43,256 nucleotides of DNA from Deltaproteobacteria bacterium (GTDB taxonomy: Bacteria; Desulfobacterota; Desulfuromonadia; Desulfuromonadales; BM103): the NCBI GenBank assembly GCA_024636215.1, contig JAGXHL010000003.1:1-43256 (forward strand), in the 5' to 3' direction. Below are positions 8,511 to 15,977 of the stretch, piece by piece. The position numbers and the translations under genes are program-made. The first letter of the stretch is position 1. Each line of letters opens with the position of its first letter. The notes below the pieces were generated by a model. It was not told the origin of the DNA and searched no databases. It saw only the letters and a program-made list of their open reading frames with translations.

Positions 8511-9043
8511 AGCTCATTCTCCTTGCAGATCAATTGAAAGCGCAATAATGCCAGCTGGGTCTTGCCATCGAGTATTTCACCGCTCGCGACTTTTTCCAAG
8601 GCCTCTGCAAGGGTCATGGGGCAGAGGTCAATAATCTCGTCAGGCTCCAGATTCTGCTCCACAATGGTGAGATCGCATGCCAAAAACAGGTGAATATACT
8701 CATCACAGAAACCTACCGTACTCCAGAGGCCTCCGAGCGGCAGCAGCTGTGCTGCTGAATAACCAGCTTCTTCTATCAGCTCGCGACTGGCACAGTCATC
8801 GGCGGATTCCTCGGGTTCAAGACGCCCGGCCGGGATTTCATAGATCATCTCGCCGATCGTCGGACGAAACTGACGAATCAGCAGGACCCGGCCATCAGGC
8901 AACACCGGCAGGACAGCGGCACCGCCTGGATGACGAATAATTTCAAAGTCCGACTGCCTGCCGTCAGGCATCTCATGCTTTTCCACAGCGACATCCAGAA
9001 CGCGTCCGGCAAAAACAGTCTCTCGCGATATGATTTTCAACAT
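8507..9043 (-). CDS. nudF: Nudix hydrolase, ADP-ribose pyrophosphatase type
   Basis: This 178-residue protein has the Nudix box GRLEPEESADDCASRELIEE followed by AG, matching GX5EX7REUXEEXGU. The preceding LIRQFRPTIGEMIYEIPAG is typical of ADP-ribose/ADP-sugar pyrophosphatases (NudF). It would convert ADP-ribose to AMP and ribose 5-phosphate. Such enzymes clear ADP-ribose produced by NAD breakdown, which fits its overlap with the nudC gene. The substrate is inferred from family; other ADP-sugars are possible. Confidence 0.88.
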   Translation of the reverse strand: MLKIISRETVFAGRVLDVAVEKHEMPDGRQSDFEIIRHPGGAAVLPVLPDGRVLLIRQFRPTIGEMIYEIPAGRLEPEESADDCASRELIEEAGYSAAQLLPLGGLWSTVGFCDEYIHLFLACDLTIVEQNLEPDEIIDLCPMTLAEALEKVASGEILDGKTQLALLRFQLICKENEL

Positions 9044-9074
9044 AGGCTAAACGGCTCCGTTGTTTGTCTGAGAT

Positions 9075-9950
9075 CTATCCATGAGCTGGCGGCAACACCA
9101 TGGAGACTGCTTGCGGCACGGCCTCAAACCGCATCGGCAAACCTCCCGAGGCATCACCATCGACCTGTACCGAAATATCCGATCCTTGCAGCTCAGCTCT
9201 GCTCAGAGTAAAAAACTCAACCAGTGTCGAGCGCAGAGAACGCTTCATAAAAAGAGTGGCAGCAAATTTGAGCATGGCCAGACGACCGCCCTGGCGCAGC
9301 AGGCAGACTTCCAGATCATCGCGGAACATTGAGGCTGCAGGCGTCACCACATAGCGACCACCATAATAACGGCAGTTACTGACGACCACGCCAAAGCCGC
9401 CATGACGGCTCCCGTCTGGCAGGACCAGCTCCATTGGTGCGGGAGGATGCATCAACAAGACTTCCAGGGCGCTGACGACATAAGCCAGACGGCCGACAAG
9501 CCGTTTCAATTTGGGCCGCACATGCGCCACCGCATCGGCATCCCAACCGGCACTGGCCATTAACAGGAACAGCTTATTATTGATTTTGCCGAGCGTGATC
9601 CGGCGCGATTCGCCCTGCACCGCAAGCGCACACGCTGCGTCCAGTTGCATCGGAATTCCAGCTTCGAGAGCAAACACGTTCACCGTGCCAAGCGGCAGAA
9701 ATGCGATCGGCAGATCGGCTGGAGCGATACCGTTGACAACCTCGCTGAGCGTCCCGTCGCCACCGGCAACGGCAATGCGATCAAATCCTTGTGCAAGGGC
9801 TTGCTCGGCTGCTTTTCCGGCATCGCCGCGAGCTCTCGTCAGGAAAAGATCAACGTCGGCGCCCTGCTGGCGTAAAGCGGCCAGTGCTGCCTGAATACGT
9901 GGGCGGGCATCACCACCACTGACCGGATTGGCTATCAACTTGATACGCAT
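9075..9950 (-). CDS. Diacylglycerol kinase-family lipid kinase (YegS-like)
   Basis: The 291-residue protein starts MRIKLIANPVSGG and carries the catalytic-domain motif VAGGDGTLSEVVNGI (about residues 62-76) plus FLPLGTVNVFA, both typical of DAGK/YegS-type lipid kinases. The C-terminal beta-rich half ends with QVDGDASGGLP, the family's nucleotide/metal-site loop. The probable role is phosphorylation of diacylglycerol or a related lipid at the membrane; the exact lipid is unknown. It is the first gene of the minus-strand run leading to both Nudix genes and is divergent from the phosphatase gene. Confidence 0.87.
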   Translation of the reverse strand: MRIKLIANPVSGGDARPRIQAALAALRQQGADVDLFLTRARGDAGKAAEQALAQGFDRIAVAGGDGTLSEVVNGIAPADLPIAFLPLGTVNVFALEAGIPMQLDAACALAVQGESRRITLGKINNKLFLLMASAGWDADAVAHVRPKLKRLVGRLAYVVSALEVLLMHPPAPMELVLPDGSRHGGFGVVVSNCRYYGGRYVVTPAASMFRDDLEVCLLRQGGRLAMLKFAATLFMKRSLRSTLVEFFTLSRAELQGSDISVQVDGDASGGLPMRFEAVPQAVSMVLPPAHG

Positions 9951-10041
9951 AATTTATCTCACAAAAAACGAACGAACCATCTCGTGTCCGTGCGGAAGGA
10001 TTATGCCGCGACCTTAACGAGCAAACAATCCTTTACAGCAC

Positions 10042-10069
10042 TTCACAGAAACACAAAAGCGGTTAGAAT
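10042..10069 (+). promoter_or_regulatory. Candidate promoter giving a leaderless phosphatase mRNA
   Basis: TTCACA (10042-10047) and TAGAAT (10064-10069) are 16 bases apart. The ATG of the phosphatase gene starts seven bases after the -10 box, where transcription would begin, and no Shine-Dalgarno is visible before the ATG. Confidence 0.4.
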
Positions 10070-10075
10070 GAAACT

Positions 10076-10723
10076 ATGACACCAAATTATGCAACAAAAA
10101 CGCAAGGACGCCTGCTAGCGGTTGGCGACATCCACGGCTGTTTGGAACAACTCAGTGCGCTGATTATTCAGGTTGCGCCAGTCCTTGCTGACCAGGTTGT
10201 TTTTCTCGGCGATTATGTTGATCGCGGTCCCGACAGTGCCGGTGTGATCGATTACCTGATTAAATTCGGCGAGACCTTTCCCGCAACGGTTTTTTTACGC
10301 GGCAACCATGAACAGATGTTCTGTGATTATCTCGATGGTCATGACCCGAGCGCCTTTCTCATGAATGGCGGGCTAACAACCCTGAACAGCTACCAAAGCA
10401 ACGGACAGTGGCCAATCCCGCCTTCTCACCAGATTTTCCTTGAAACCCTGCTCGATTATTACGAAACGCAAGACTACATTTTCGTCCATGCCGGACTGCG
10501 GCCCGGCGTCCCTTTGGCGCAGCAGGACAGCAGCGACCTGCTCTGGATCCGCCGCGACTTTATCGCCTCGGACTATGACTGGGGCAAGACCGTGGTCTAT
10601 GGCCACACGCCGCTTGAGGAACCTTTCCTCGCAGAAACACGTATGGGCCTGGATACCGGCTGCGTTTACGGTCGCCGGCTCACGTGTTGTGATGTCCGCA
10701 GCAAGCAGATCTGGCAAGCTTGA
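10076..10723 (+). CDS. PPP-family serine/threonine phosphatase-like metallophosphoesterase
   Basis: The 215-residue protein holds all PPP signature motifs in order: GDIHG (about residues 18-22), GDYVDRGPDS, LRGNHEQ, the histidine of FVHAGLRPG and the late histidine of VVYGHTPL. These ligate two metal ions. The size matches bacterial PrpA/PrpB or ApaH-like phosphatases; whether it acts on phosphoproteins or dinucleoside polyphosphates cannot be decided by eye. It is a single-gene unit, divergent from the lipid kinase and convergent with the U32 gene. The start is fixed by homology because no Shine-Dalgarno precedes it. Confidence 0.9.
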   Translation: MTPNYATKTQGRLLAVGDIHGCLEQLSALIIQVAPVLADQVVFLGDYVDRGPDSAGVIDYLIKFGETFPATVFLRGNHEQMFCDYLDGHDPSAFLMNGGLTTLNSYQSNGQWPIPPSHQIFLETLLDYYETQDYIFVHAGLRPGVPLAQQDSSDLLWIRRDFIASDYDWGKTVVYGHTPLEEPFLAETRMGLDTGCVYGRRLTCCDVRSKQIWQA

Positions 10724-10773
10724 ATTGATGGCTTAACCATGGTTGTTTGCGAGCGTTTCCGAATGACCGGCGA

Positions 10774-11988
10774 TCATTCGTCACTCCGCCAGCGGCGCAG
10801 CATATCACCGGCCTGTGTCCCAGCCGGCAGGGCCATACTAACAATGGCATTGGGTTGAACCGTTGAGACAAACTCCCCCTGTTCATTGAGAGCTTCATCA
10901 AAAACGAATTCCGCCTGACGCATGGCCGGGCCGATAATCTCCAGGTATTCACCTCCCTTAAAGCGATTACGCCCTTCCACGAACCAGTGGCCATCTGAAG
11001 CCGCCGCTTGGACAATGCCGACAAAATCGCAAGCACGGAGGTAGTTGCTGTTGCCGGGGGTGACGAAGGCATGCTCCTGATCAAAGAGAAAGCCGGTGCC
11101 GTATGGACGATGACTGACCGCTTCAAGCTCTCTATGCCATCGTGGATCGGCCCGGTAATTGTCCGGATCTTCTCGCCAGGAATCAAGGGCCGCCCGGTAA
11201 ATTCTGGTCACGGCGGCAACATAATAAAGACTCTTCATGCGCCCCTCGATCTTCAAACTGTCAACCCCGGCGTTGATCAAGTCCGGAAGATAATCGATAA
11301 GACAAAGATCACGGCTGTTGAAGATATAGGTGCCCCGCTCATCCTCTTCGATCGGGAAATACTCTCCCGGTCGCGACTCCTCCTGCAGCGCATATTTCCA
11401 GCGACAGGGGTGACTGCAGGTTCCGCGGTTGGCGCTGCGTCCGGAAAGACCCGCCGACAGCAGGCAACGCCCGGAGTAGGCCATACACATGGCACCATGG
11501 ACGAACACTTCCAGTTCCAACTCCACAGACGCGCGGACAGCAGAGATTTCCTGCAGGCTGAGTTCCCTGGCCAGATTCAGTCGTTTGACGCCCTGAGCCT
11601 GCCAAAAATGCGCAGCTAGACCACTGGTGGTGTTGGCCTGGGTAGATAGATGCAGCTCTCTGAATGGATCGATCTGACGCACCAGATGAAGCATACCGGG
11701 ATCTGCAAGAATATAGGCATCCACCGGAACCGAAAGCAATGCCTCCAACAGTTGCCGGGCCGCCACTTCCTCATCGGGACGCAGAAAGGCATTCAATGTC
11801 AGATAAAGGCGTTTTCCCAGAGAATGGGCCGCTTCACAGGCCCGAGAAAGATCCTCTAGGGTCAGATTCCCAGCCTGAGCACGCAGACTGAACTGTTCGA
11901 TGCCACAATAGACGGCATCGGCACCATAACGCAGGGCGGTTTCGAGCTTTTCAAGGTTTCCGGCCGGGGCCAGGAGTTCAGGAACCAT
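10774..11988 (-). CDS. U32-family protein (TrhP/YegQ-like tRNA hydroxylation type)
   Basis: The 404-residue protein begins MVPELLAPAGNLEKLETALRYGADAVYCG and includes the U32 signature EVFVHGAMCMAYSGRCLLS with the conserved cysteines, followed by NRGTCSHPCRWKY. U32 proteins were first named peptidases, but TrhP/RlhA members act in hydroxylation of tRNA uridine 34 or rRNA; this one resembles the TrhP type. The ATG at 11988 is chosen because GGAGGT lies seven bases upstream; the frame extends to 12042 without a better start. Its stop codon sits in a perfect 7-bp inverted repeat (10760-10780). Length is close to that of TrhP-type proteins. Confidence 0.87.
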   Translation of the reverse strand: MVPELLAPAGNLEKLETALRYGADAVYCGIEQFSLRAQAGNLTLEDLSRACEAAHSLGKRLYLTLNAFLRPDEEVAARQLLEALLSVPVDAYILADPGMLHLVRQIDPFRELHLSTQANTTSGLAAHFWQAQGVKRLNLARELSLQEISAVRASVELELEVFVHGAMCMAYSGRCLLSAGLSGRSANRGTCSHPCRWKYALQEESRPGEYFPIEEDERGTYIFNSRDLCLIDYLPDLINAGVDSLKIEGRMKSLYYVAAVTRIYRAALDSWREDPDNYRADPRWHRELEAVSHRPYGTGFLFDQEHAFVTPGNSNYLRACDFVGIVQAAASDGHWFVEGRNRFKGGEYLEIIGPAMRQAEFVFDEALNEQGEFVSTVQPNAIVSMALPAGTQAGDMLRRWRSDE

Positions 11989-12084
11989 CAAGGGGACCTC
12001 CAGAGTGTAAACAGTGCTGACCACTCTATCACAACAAGGCATATTTCATGCAAAGCAAGATTACCGTGACGTCGGCCATGACGC

Positions 12085-12111
12085 TTGACAAGGCATGAGA
12101 AAGCCTATAAT
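12085..12111 (+). promoter_or_regulatory. Consensus sigma70 promoter upstream of cpoB
   Basis: Perfect TTGACA (12085-12090) and perfect TATAAT (12106-12111) on the plus strand, with a short 15-base spacer. The predicted start near 12118 would place all of repeat A copy 1 in the leader of the cpoB-lysM mRNA. Confidence 0.6.
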
Positions 12112-12124
12112 TTCTAGAAAATTC

Positions 12125-12261
12125 GTAACTATTCAGTTCCCTTACTCAACGGCACAGCATGTGGGCTGCAGCTGTTGCTTTGAGGGAAGTTAAGTGACAA
12201 CGTTGGACGCAGGCAATGGCTGCAGACCACATGCACTCGCTTATGTGCTGAATAGTCTTAC
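12125..12261. repeat. Repeat family A, copy 1: palindromic dispersed element
   Basis: This 137-base element is about 90% identical by hand alignment to the reverse complement of 19797-19930. It has near-perfect ends GTAACTATTCAG ... CTGAATAGTCTTAC and a strong inner inverted repeat, GCATGTGGGCTGCAGC (12157-12172) against GCTGCAGACCACATGC (12219-12234), 15 of 16 bases paired. A 40-base block across the centre and right arm is identical in both copies. It carries no reading frame. It looks like a MITE- or REP-like mobile hairpin. It ends 35 bases before the cpoB start codon. Confidence 0.85.
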
Positions 12262-12296
12262 GGAAATTCAAACTCCAACAACGGCAAACATACAAT

Positions 12297-12974
12297 ATGA
12301 CAACCCTTATTTGCAGATTCATGATCGTTGCAACGGTTCTCGGGTTCCTGACGGCATGTGCAGTACCGTCCGGAGTCGCACCTTCCAAAAATCTGACGCT
12401 TGAAATGCGCCAGCTGCGCTCATCACTGGAGAATCAAGAGCAGAACGTCCTGAATTTGTCGCATCAGGTTACAGAGTTGGAAGCTCGCCTGCAACGCCAG
12501 GCCGAAGAGATAAACCAGCTTCGGCAGACACCTCCTCAGGCACAGACCGGATCACTGCCGAATTGGGCATCACAGGAGATTGCAGCTACGCCTGCACAGG
12601 GAGAGGGTTCAGCGACTGAAATTTATCTGCAGGCCTTTGGCGATTATGCCTCGGGCCGATACCAGAAAGCCATTCACGGCTTCGAGACCTTCCTGCAGCG
12701 TTTCCCGAACAACAGCTACAACAGCAACGCACAATACTGGCTTGGGGACTGTTACTTCAACCAGCAACAGTATGCTCCGGCGATTCAAGAATTTGAGCAT
12801 CTCCTCAATAACTATCCAAGCGCACCCAAAAGCCCGGACGCGCTCTTAAAGATTGCCCTTGCCCAGCTGCAGCTGGGGGAAACACAGAAAGCCCGTCAGA
12901 CGATTAACACACTTGATCAGCGTTATCCCAAGAGCACAGCAGCTCAAAAAGCCCAGGAACTGGTGATACCCTGA
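12297..12974 (+). CDS. cpoB: CpoB/YbgF-like tetratricopeptide lipoprotein
   Basis: The 225-residue protein has a lipoprotein-type signal with lipobox LTAC at about residue 21, a coiled-coil segment (about 30-75) and three tetratricopeptide-like repeats (about 100-220; the last motif LDQRYPKSTAAQKAQEL is typical of YbgF/CpoB). CpoB links the Tol-Pal envelope-constriction machinery to peptidoglycan synthesis. Here no tolQRAB-pal genes are adjacent, unlike the usual operon. The LysM gene follows after 23 bases, probably in the same operon. The ATG has no strong Shine-Dalgarno, so the start is chosen by the signal peptide. Confidence 0.82.
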   Translation: MTTLICRFMIVATVLGFLTACAVPSGVAPSKNLTLEMRQLRSSLENQEQNVLNLSHQVTELEARLQRQAEEINQLRQTPPQAQTGSLPNWASQEIAATPAQGEGSATEIYLQAFGDYASGRYQKAIHGFETFLQRFPNNSYNSNAQYWLGDCYFNQQQYAPAIQEFEHLLNNYPSAPKSPDALLKIALAQLQLGETQKARQTINTLDQRYPKSTAAQKAQELVIP

Positions 12975-12997
12975 CCGGTTGCCACCAAGGGGGAGAC

Positions 12998-14017
12998 ATG
13001 AATCTCAAACGTACTATCCTGACAATTTGCTTATTGCTCATGATCTGGCCATGCATCACCTTTGCAAAAGAAGAGGCGATTATTTACACCGTCAAACAAG
13101 GCGATACGCTGTGGGACATCTCTCAGCGCTTCATCAAGGATCCTTACTATTGGCCAAACCTGTGGTCGAACAATCCCGCCATCGGCAATCCTCACCTGAT
13201 CTATCCGGGACAGAAACTGCGCATCTACGATGGCCGCATCGAGATCATCCCGGTCGGCCACAACTCCGGCAACATTGGCGCGGCAGTCATGACTCCGGAT
13301 GAGCTCTTGCTGATCCCCACCTACGGCGGCGCCCAGAGTTTTATCAGCAACGCCGAGGAGGAATCCCTGGGGACTCTGGTTGATACCGTGGATAACCGCG
13401 TCATGATCGTCACTGATGATACCGTCTTTCTCGAAATGACGGATCTTGCGGCCACAAGGCCCGGCGACGTGTTCGAACTGATCGCCATCGGGCCAGAGAT
13501 TTTCCACCCCGCGGCTGAAAAAAAACTCGGCAGCCGGTTTTCTGATCAACCGATCGGCTTTCAGACGATTCAACTTGGCACCGTAGAAGTGACAGAAGTG
13601 ACACCCTCTGTCGCAGTTGCAACCGTCACAAACGCCCTGAAAGAAATCAAGCGCGGCGCCAAGCTTCGCCCTTATCGTCAGATTCCCAACCGGATTCCCC
13701 GCATCATGGCTGACAGTGTTGTTGAAGGCTATCTCGTCGCGAATGACGTCGGTAAACTGGCCATGGGTCAGTGGGAAATTATCCTTATCGATATCGGAGT
13801 GGAAAGTGGCCTGCAGGCCGGCCATGAACTGGCTCTCTACCGCCAGCGCGAAATGACCGAAGAGGCCGACAAGACCAAGAGATTGATTCTACCCGACATC
13901 GATCTGGGCGATGCCATTGTCCTTGAGGTTCGTCAGGATTTTGCCGAAGCATTGATCACCCGCACCACCAACCTGCCGCTTTACCGTGGAGATCAGGTCA
14001 GGACCAAGACCCGCTAG
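12998..14017 (+). CDS. LysM-domain cell-envelope protein
   Basis: The 339-residue protein has a Sec signal (about residues 1-23, ending TFA) and one LysM domain (about 30-77, IIYTVKQGDTLWDISQRF through NPHLIYPGQKLRIYDG) that should bind peptidoglycan in the periplasm. The remaining 250 residues are beta-rich and do not match a domain I know; similar LysM proteins stand upstream of dprA in related bacteria. GGGGGAG before the ATG gives a good ribosome site. It is downstream of cpoB and followed by repeat B. Confidence 0.85.
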   Translation: MNLKRTILTICLLLMIWPCITFAKEEAIIYTVKQGDTLWDISQRFIKDPYYWPNLWSNNPAIGNPHLIYPGQKLRIYDGRIEIIPVGHNSGNIGAAVMTPDELLLIPTYGGAQSFISNAEEESLGTLVDTVDNRVMIVTDDTVFLEMTDLAATRPGDVFELIAIGPEIFHPAAEKKLGSRFSDQPIGFQTIQLGTVEVTEVTPSVAVATVTNALKEIKRGAKLRPYRQIPNRIPRIMADSVVEGYLVANDVGKLAMGQWEIILIDIGVESGLQAGHELALYRQREMTEEADKTKRLILPDIDLGDAIVLEVRQDFAEALITRTTNLPLYRGDQVRTKTR

Positions 14018-14029
14018 GATCTTGTCGGA

Positions 14030-14198
14030 CTAGCAGCCTGTCGGACTATACGGGCCGAAGCGAAAATTTGGATGTTTGAGAACAGATTTTAGCTCATTTG
14101 CAGATTCATAGCCGTAGCTATGGACCAAAAAGGAGCTGAAATATGGGCCAAACAGCCGGATTTGCAGTCGGCTCATGGATAGTCCGACAGGCTGCTAG
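14030..14198. mobile_element. Repeat family B, copy 1: MITE-like element
   Basis: A 169-base non-coding element with perfect 20-bp terminal inverted repeats CTAGCAGCCTGTCGGACTAT (14030-14049, and its complement at 14179-14198). It is about 95% identical to the reverse complement of 23609-23774 (nine differences counted by hand). It has an inner hairpin CATAGC-CGTA-GCTATG. It lacks a transposase and is probably mobilised in trans. A partial copy of the end, TGTCGGACTA (14023-14032), abuts it on the left. CTAG at both ends could be part of the repeat or a duplicated target. Confidence 0.85.
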
Positions 14199-14211
14199 AG
14201 CACACTGTTTC

Positions 14212-14252
14212 AGGATGGGCTGGGTTGCCGGCCCATCCTTGCTATTTATTGT
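14212..14252 (+). terminator. Rho-independent terminator behind the lysM gene
   Basis: AGGATGGGC (14212-14220) pairs perfectly with GCCCATCCT (14231-14239), followed by a T-rich tract (TTGCTATTTATT). It lies after repeat B copy 1, which separates it from the lysM stop codon. Confidence 0.7.
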
Positions 14253-14286
14253 ACTGAATTGAGTCATACTCTTATGGAGGGAGCCT

Positions 14287-15381
14287 ATGGATCGCCTGCT
14301 GCCCTGGCTGCGTCTGCAGTTAACTCCGGGCCTTGGTCGTGTCGGCCTGATGCATCTGATCGAGCATTTCAAGACCCCTGAACAGGCCCTCGATGCCTCC
14401 GGCAGGGGTTGGCCAAAGCTACCGGGATTGCGTGATAATCTGGTTGCCATGATACCTGAAGCCTCGTCTCCCAGGGTACAAAGTGCCTGCAGGTGCCTGG
14501 ACAGAATGGGCGGCTGGATGCGCAGCTTCTGGGACCCGGACTACCCGCAAATCCTTCGCCGAATTCCGGATCCGCCCGTCCTGCTTTATGGTTGCGGCTG
14601 CTTGCCGGAAGGACCGGCTCTCGCCATCGTCGGCACCCGTCATCCGACTGACTTCGGCAGGGTCTTTACTGAACAGCTGGCCGAAGAGATGGCTGTTGCC
14701 GGCGTGGTTGTCATCAGTGGTCTGGCACGCGGCATCGACACCGCGGCACATCGTGGCTCACTCAACGGTGGCGGCAGAACCCTTGCGGTTCTCGGCTGTG
14801 GTATTGACAGGGTTTACCCGGCCGAGAATCGTCGGCTCTATCACCAGATTATCGAACAAGGTGCTCTTCTCTCCGAATATCCACCCGGCACTGAACCCTT
14901 GCCAGGACATTTTCCCGGCCGCAATCGCATCATCAGCGGTCTCAGCAAGGCGACCCTGGTGATTGAAGCGTCACGCGACAGCGGCTCCCTGATAACAGCC
15001 GAATTTGCCCTCGAACAGGGACGGGAAGTGATTGCGGTGCCGGGCGGCGTTGATCATCAAACCAGTTATGGGCCGAACCTCCTGATCAAACAGGGGGCAC
15101 ACCCGATTACAGAAGCACAAGAGATCCTTGAGATTCTCGGCATTGGCCACAATTACAACAAGCCACCCGAGCTTGCACAACCGACCCTTTTTCAGCTTCC
15201 CGAACCGGCCGGATCCGTCCTCAACAAGCTCGATCTAACCCCTCGACACTGCGACGAACTTGCCGGGGAAAGTGGGTTGACACCTATGGAGCTTTCAGCT
15301 ATTTTACTGCAGCTGGAGCTACATGGGTATGCAGATAAACTGCCTGGTGGCCGCTATATCCGTGGCCGCCGGCCACATTAA
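14287..15381 (+). CDS. dprA: DNA processing protein DprA
   Basis: DprA binds incoming single-stranded DNA during natural transformation and loads RecA. The 364-residue protein has an N-terminal helical region (about 1-80), the Rossmann-like DprA core (about 95-300) with ALAIVGTRHPTDFG, ISGLARGIDTAAHRG, LAVLGCGIDRVYP, SEYPPGTEPLPGHFPGRNRI and SGSLITAEFALEQGREVIAVPG, and a C-terminal winged-helix (DML1-like) region (about 310-360). All core motifs are intact. A GGAGGGA ribosome site precedes the ATG. It lies upstream of smg and topA, a common order in this group. Confidence 0.95.
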   Translation: MDRLLPWLRLQLTPGLGRVGLMHLIEHFKTPEQALDASGRGWPKLPGLRDNLVAMIPEASSPRVQSACRCLDRMGGWMRSFWDPDYPQILRRIPDPPVLLYGCGCLPEGPALAIVGTRHPTDFGRVFTEQLAEEMAVAGVVVISGLARGIDTAAHRGSLNGGGRTLAVLGCGIDRVYPAENRRLYHQIIEQGALLSEYPPGTEPLPGHFPGRNRIISGLSKATLVIEASRDSGSLITAEFALEQGREVIAVPGGVDHQTSYGPNLLIKQGAHPITEAQEILEILGIGHNYNKPPELAQPTLFQLPEPAGSVLNKLDLTPRHCDELAGESGLTPMELSAILLQLELHGYADKLPGGRYIRGRRPH

Positions 15382-15437
15382 CCGAGCACCCTGCAACTGA
15401 CGGTTACAGGGACGAGCAAAGTAACAACGGAGACTGC

Positions 15438-15977
15438 TTGAGAGAACGGGTTCTGGCAATTGTCAGCTTCATCGCCCAATACTTTCTCGACGACCGCGAC
15501 ATGATGACGGAGAGCGATCTTGTCGAAGAGTTGCTGTCGGTCGGCTTCGAGGCTGAAGAGATTGATGCCGCTTTCATCTGGATGGAGAGTCAGGCCCTCT
15601 GCGCTCCGTCCGGCAGCGAGACATCATTGAACGCACCGGCTCTTAGCCACAGGGTCTTCTCCACGGAAGAAAACCGCACGCTTTCTTCAGAAGCACGAGG
15701 CTTCCTGACCCGACTGCGGACCATGGGCATTCTGGATGATCTCATCCAGGAAGAGGTTATTGAAAAAGCCCTGCAGATGGCAGATGACGAGATTACTCTG
15801 AAAGAAATTAAAACCATTACGGTTCTTACCATGTTCGCTAACTCACAGAATGAATGGCGTCGCGAGTTCGACTGTCTACTCGAAGACGATTGGCAACGGT
15901 TGCTGAACTGTCGAGCCACGGGCTGCAGGACATCCTGCGGCCTTTTTCATTTAACAAATAAAAGACTTGATCACATT
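15438..15977 (+). CDS. smg: Smg/DUF494 family protein, reading in frame into TopA
   Basis: TTG start with GGAG six bases upstream. Residues 1-155 (MRERVLAIVSFIAQYFLDD ... ESDLVEELLSVGFEAEEIDA ... EARGFLTRLRTMGILDD) match the Smg/DUF494 family, whose role is not well defined. Smg proteins normally end soon after the segment corresponding to CLLEDDWQRLL. Here there is no stop: the frame continues for about 20 unusual residues (four Cys) straight into the TopA initiator Met at 15978, giving a 974-codon frame, 15438-18362. A terminator-like hairpin lies in the junction. Single-base changes such as CGA to TGA at 15913-15915 would restore a normal end. Confidence 0.8.
15921..15947 (+). terminator. 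Terminator-like hairpin inside the smg-topA junction
   Basis: GGCTGCAGGA (15921-15930) pairs with TCCTGCGGCC (15933-15942) with one G-T wobble and is followed by five Ts. It has the form of an intrinsic terminator for smg but lies within the continuous reading frame. Confidence 0.7.

Noticed and set aside
10760..10780. A terminator between the phosphatase and U32 genes
   Set aside because: The perfect 7-bp inverted repeat covers the U32 stop codon but has no T-run on either strand.
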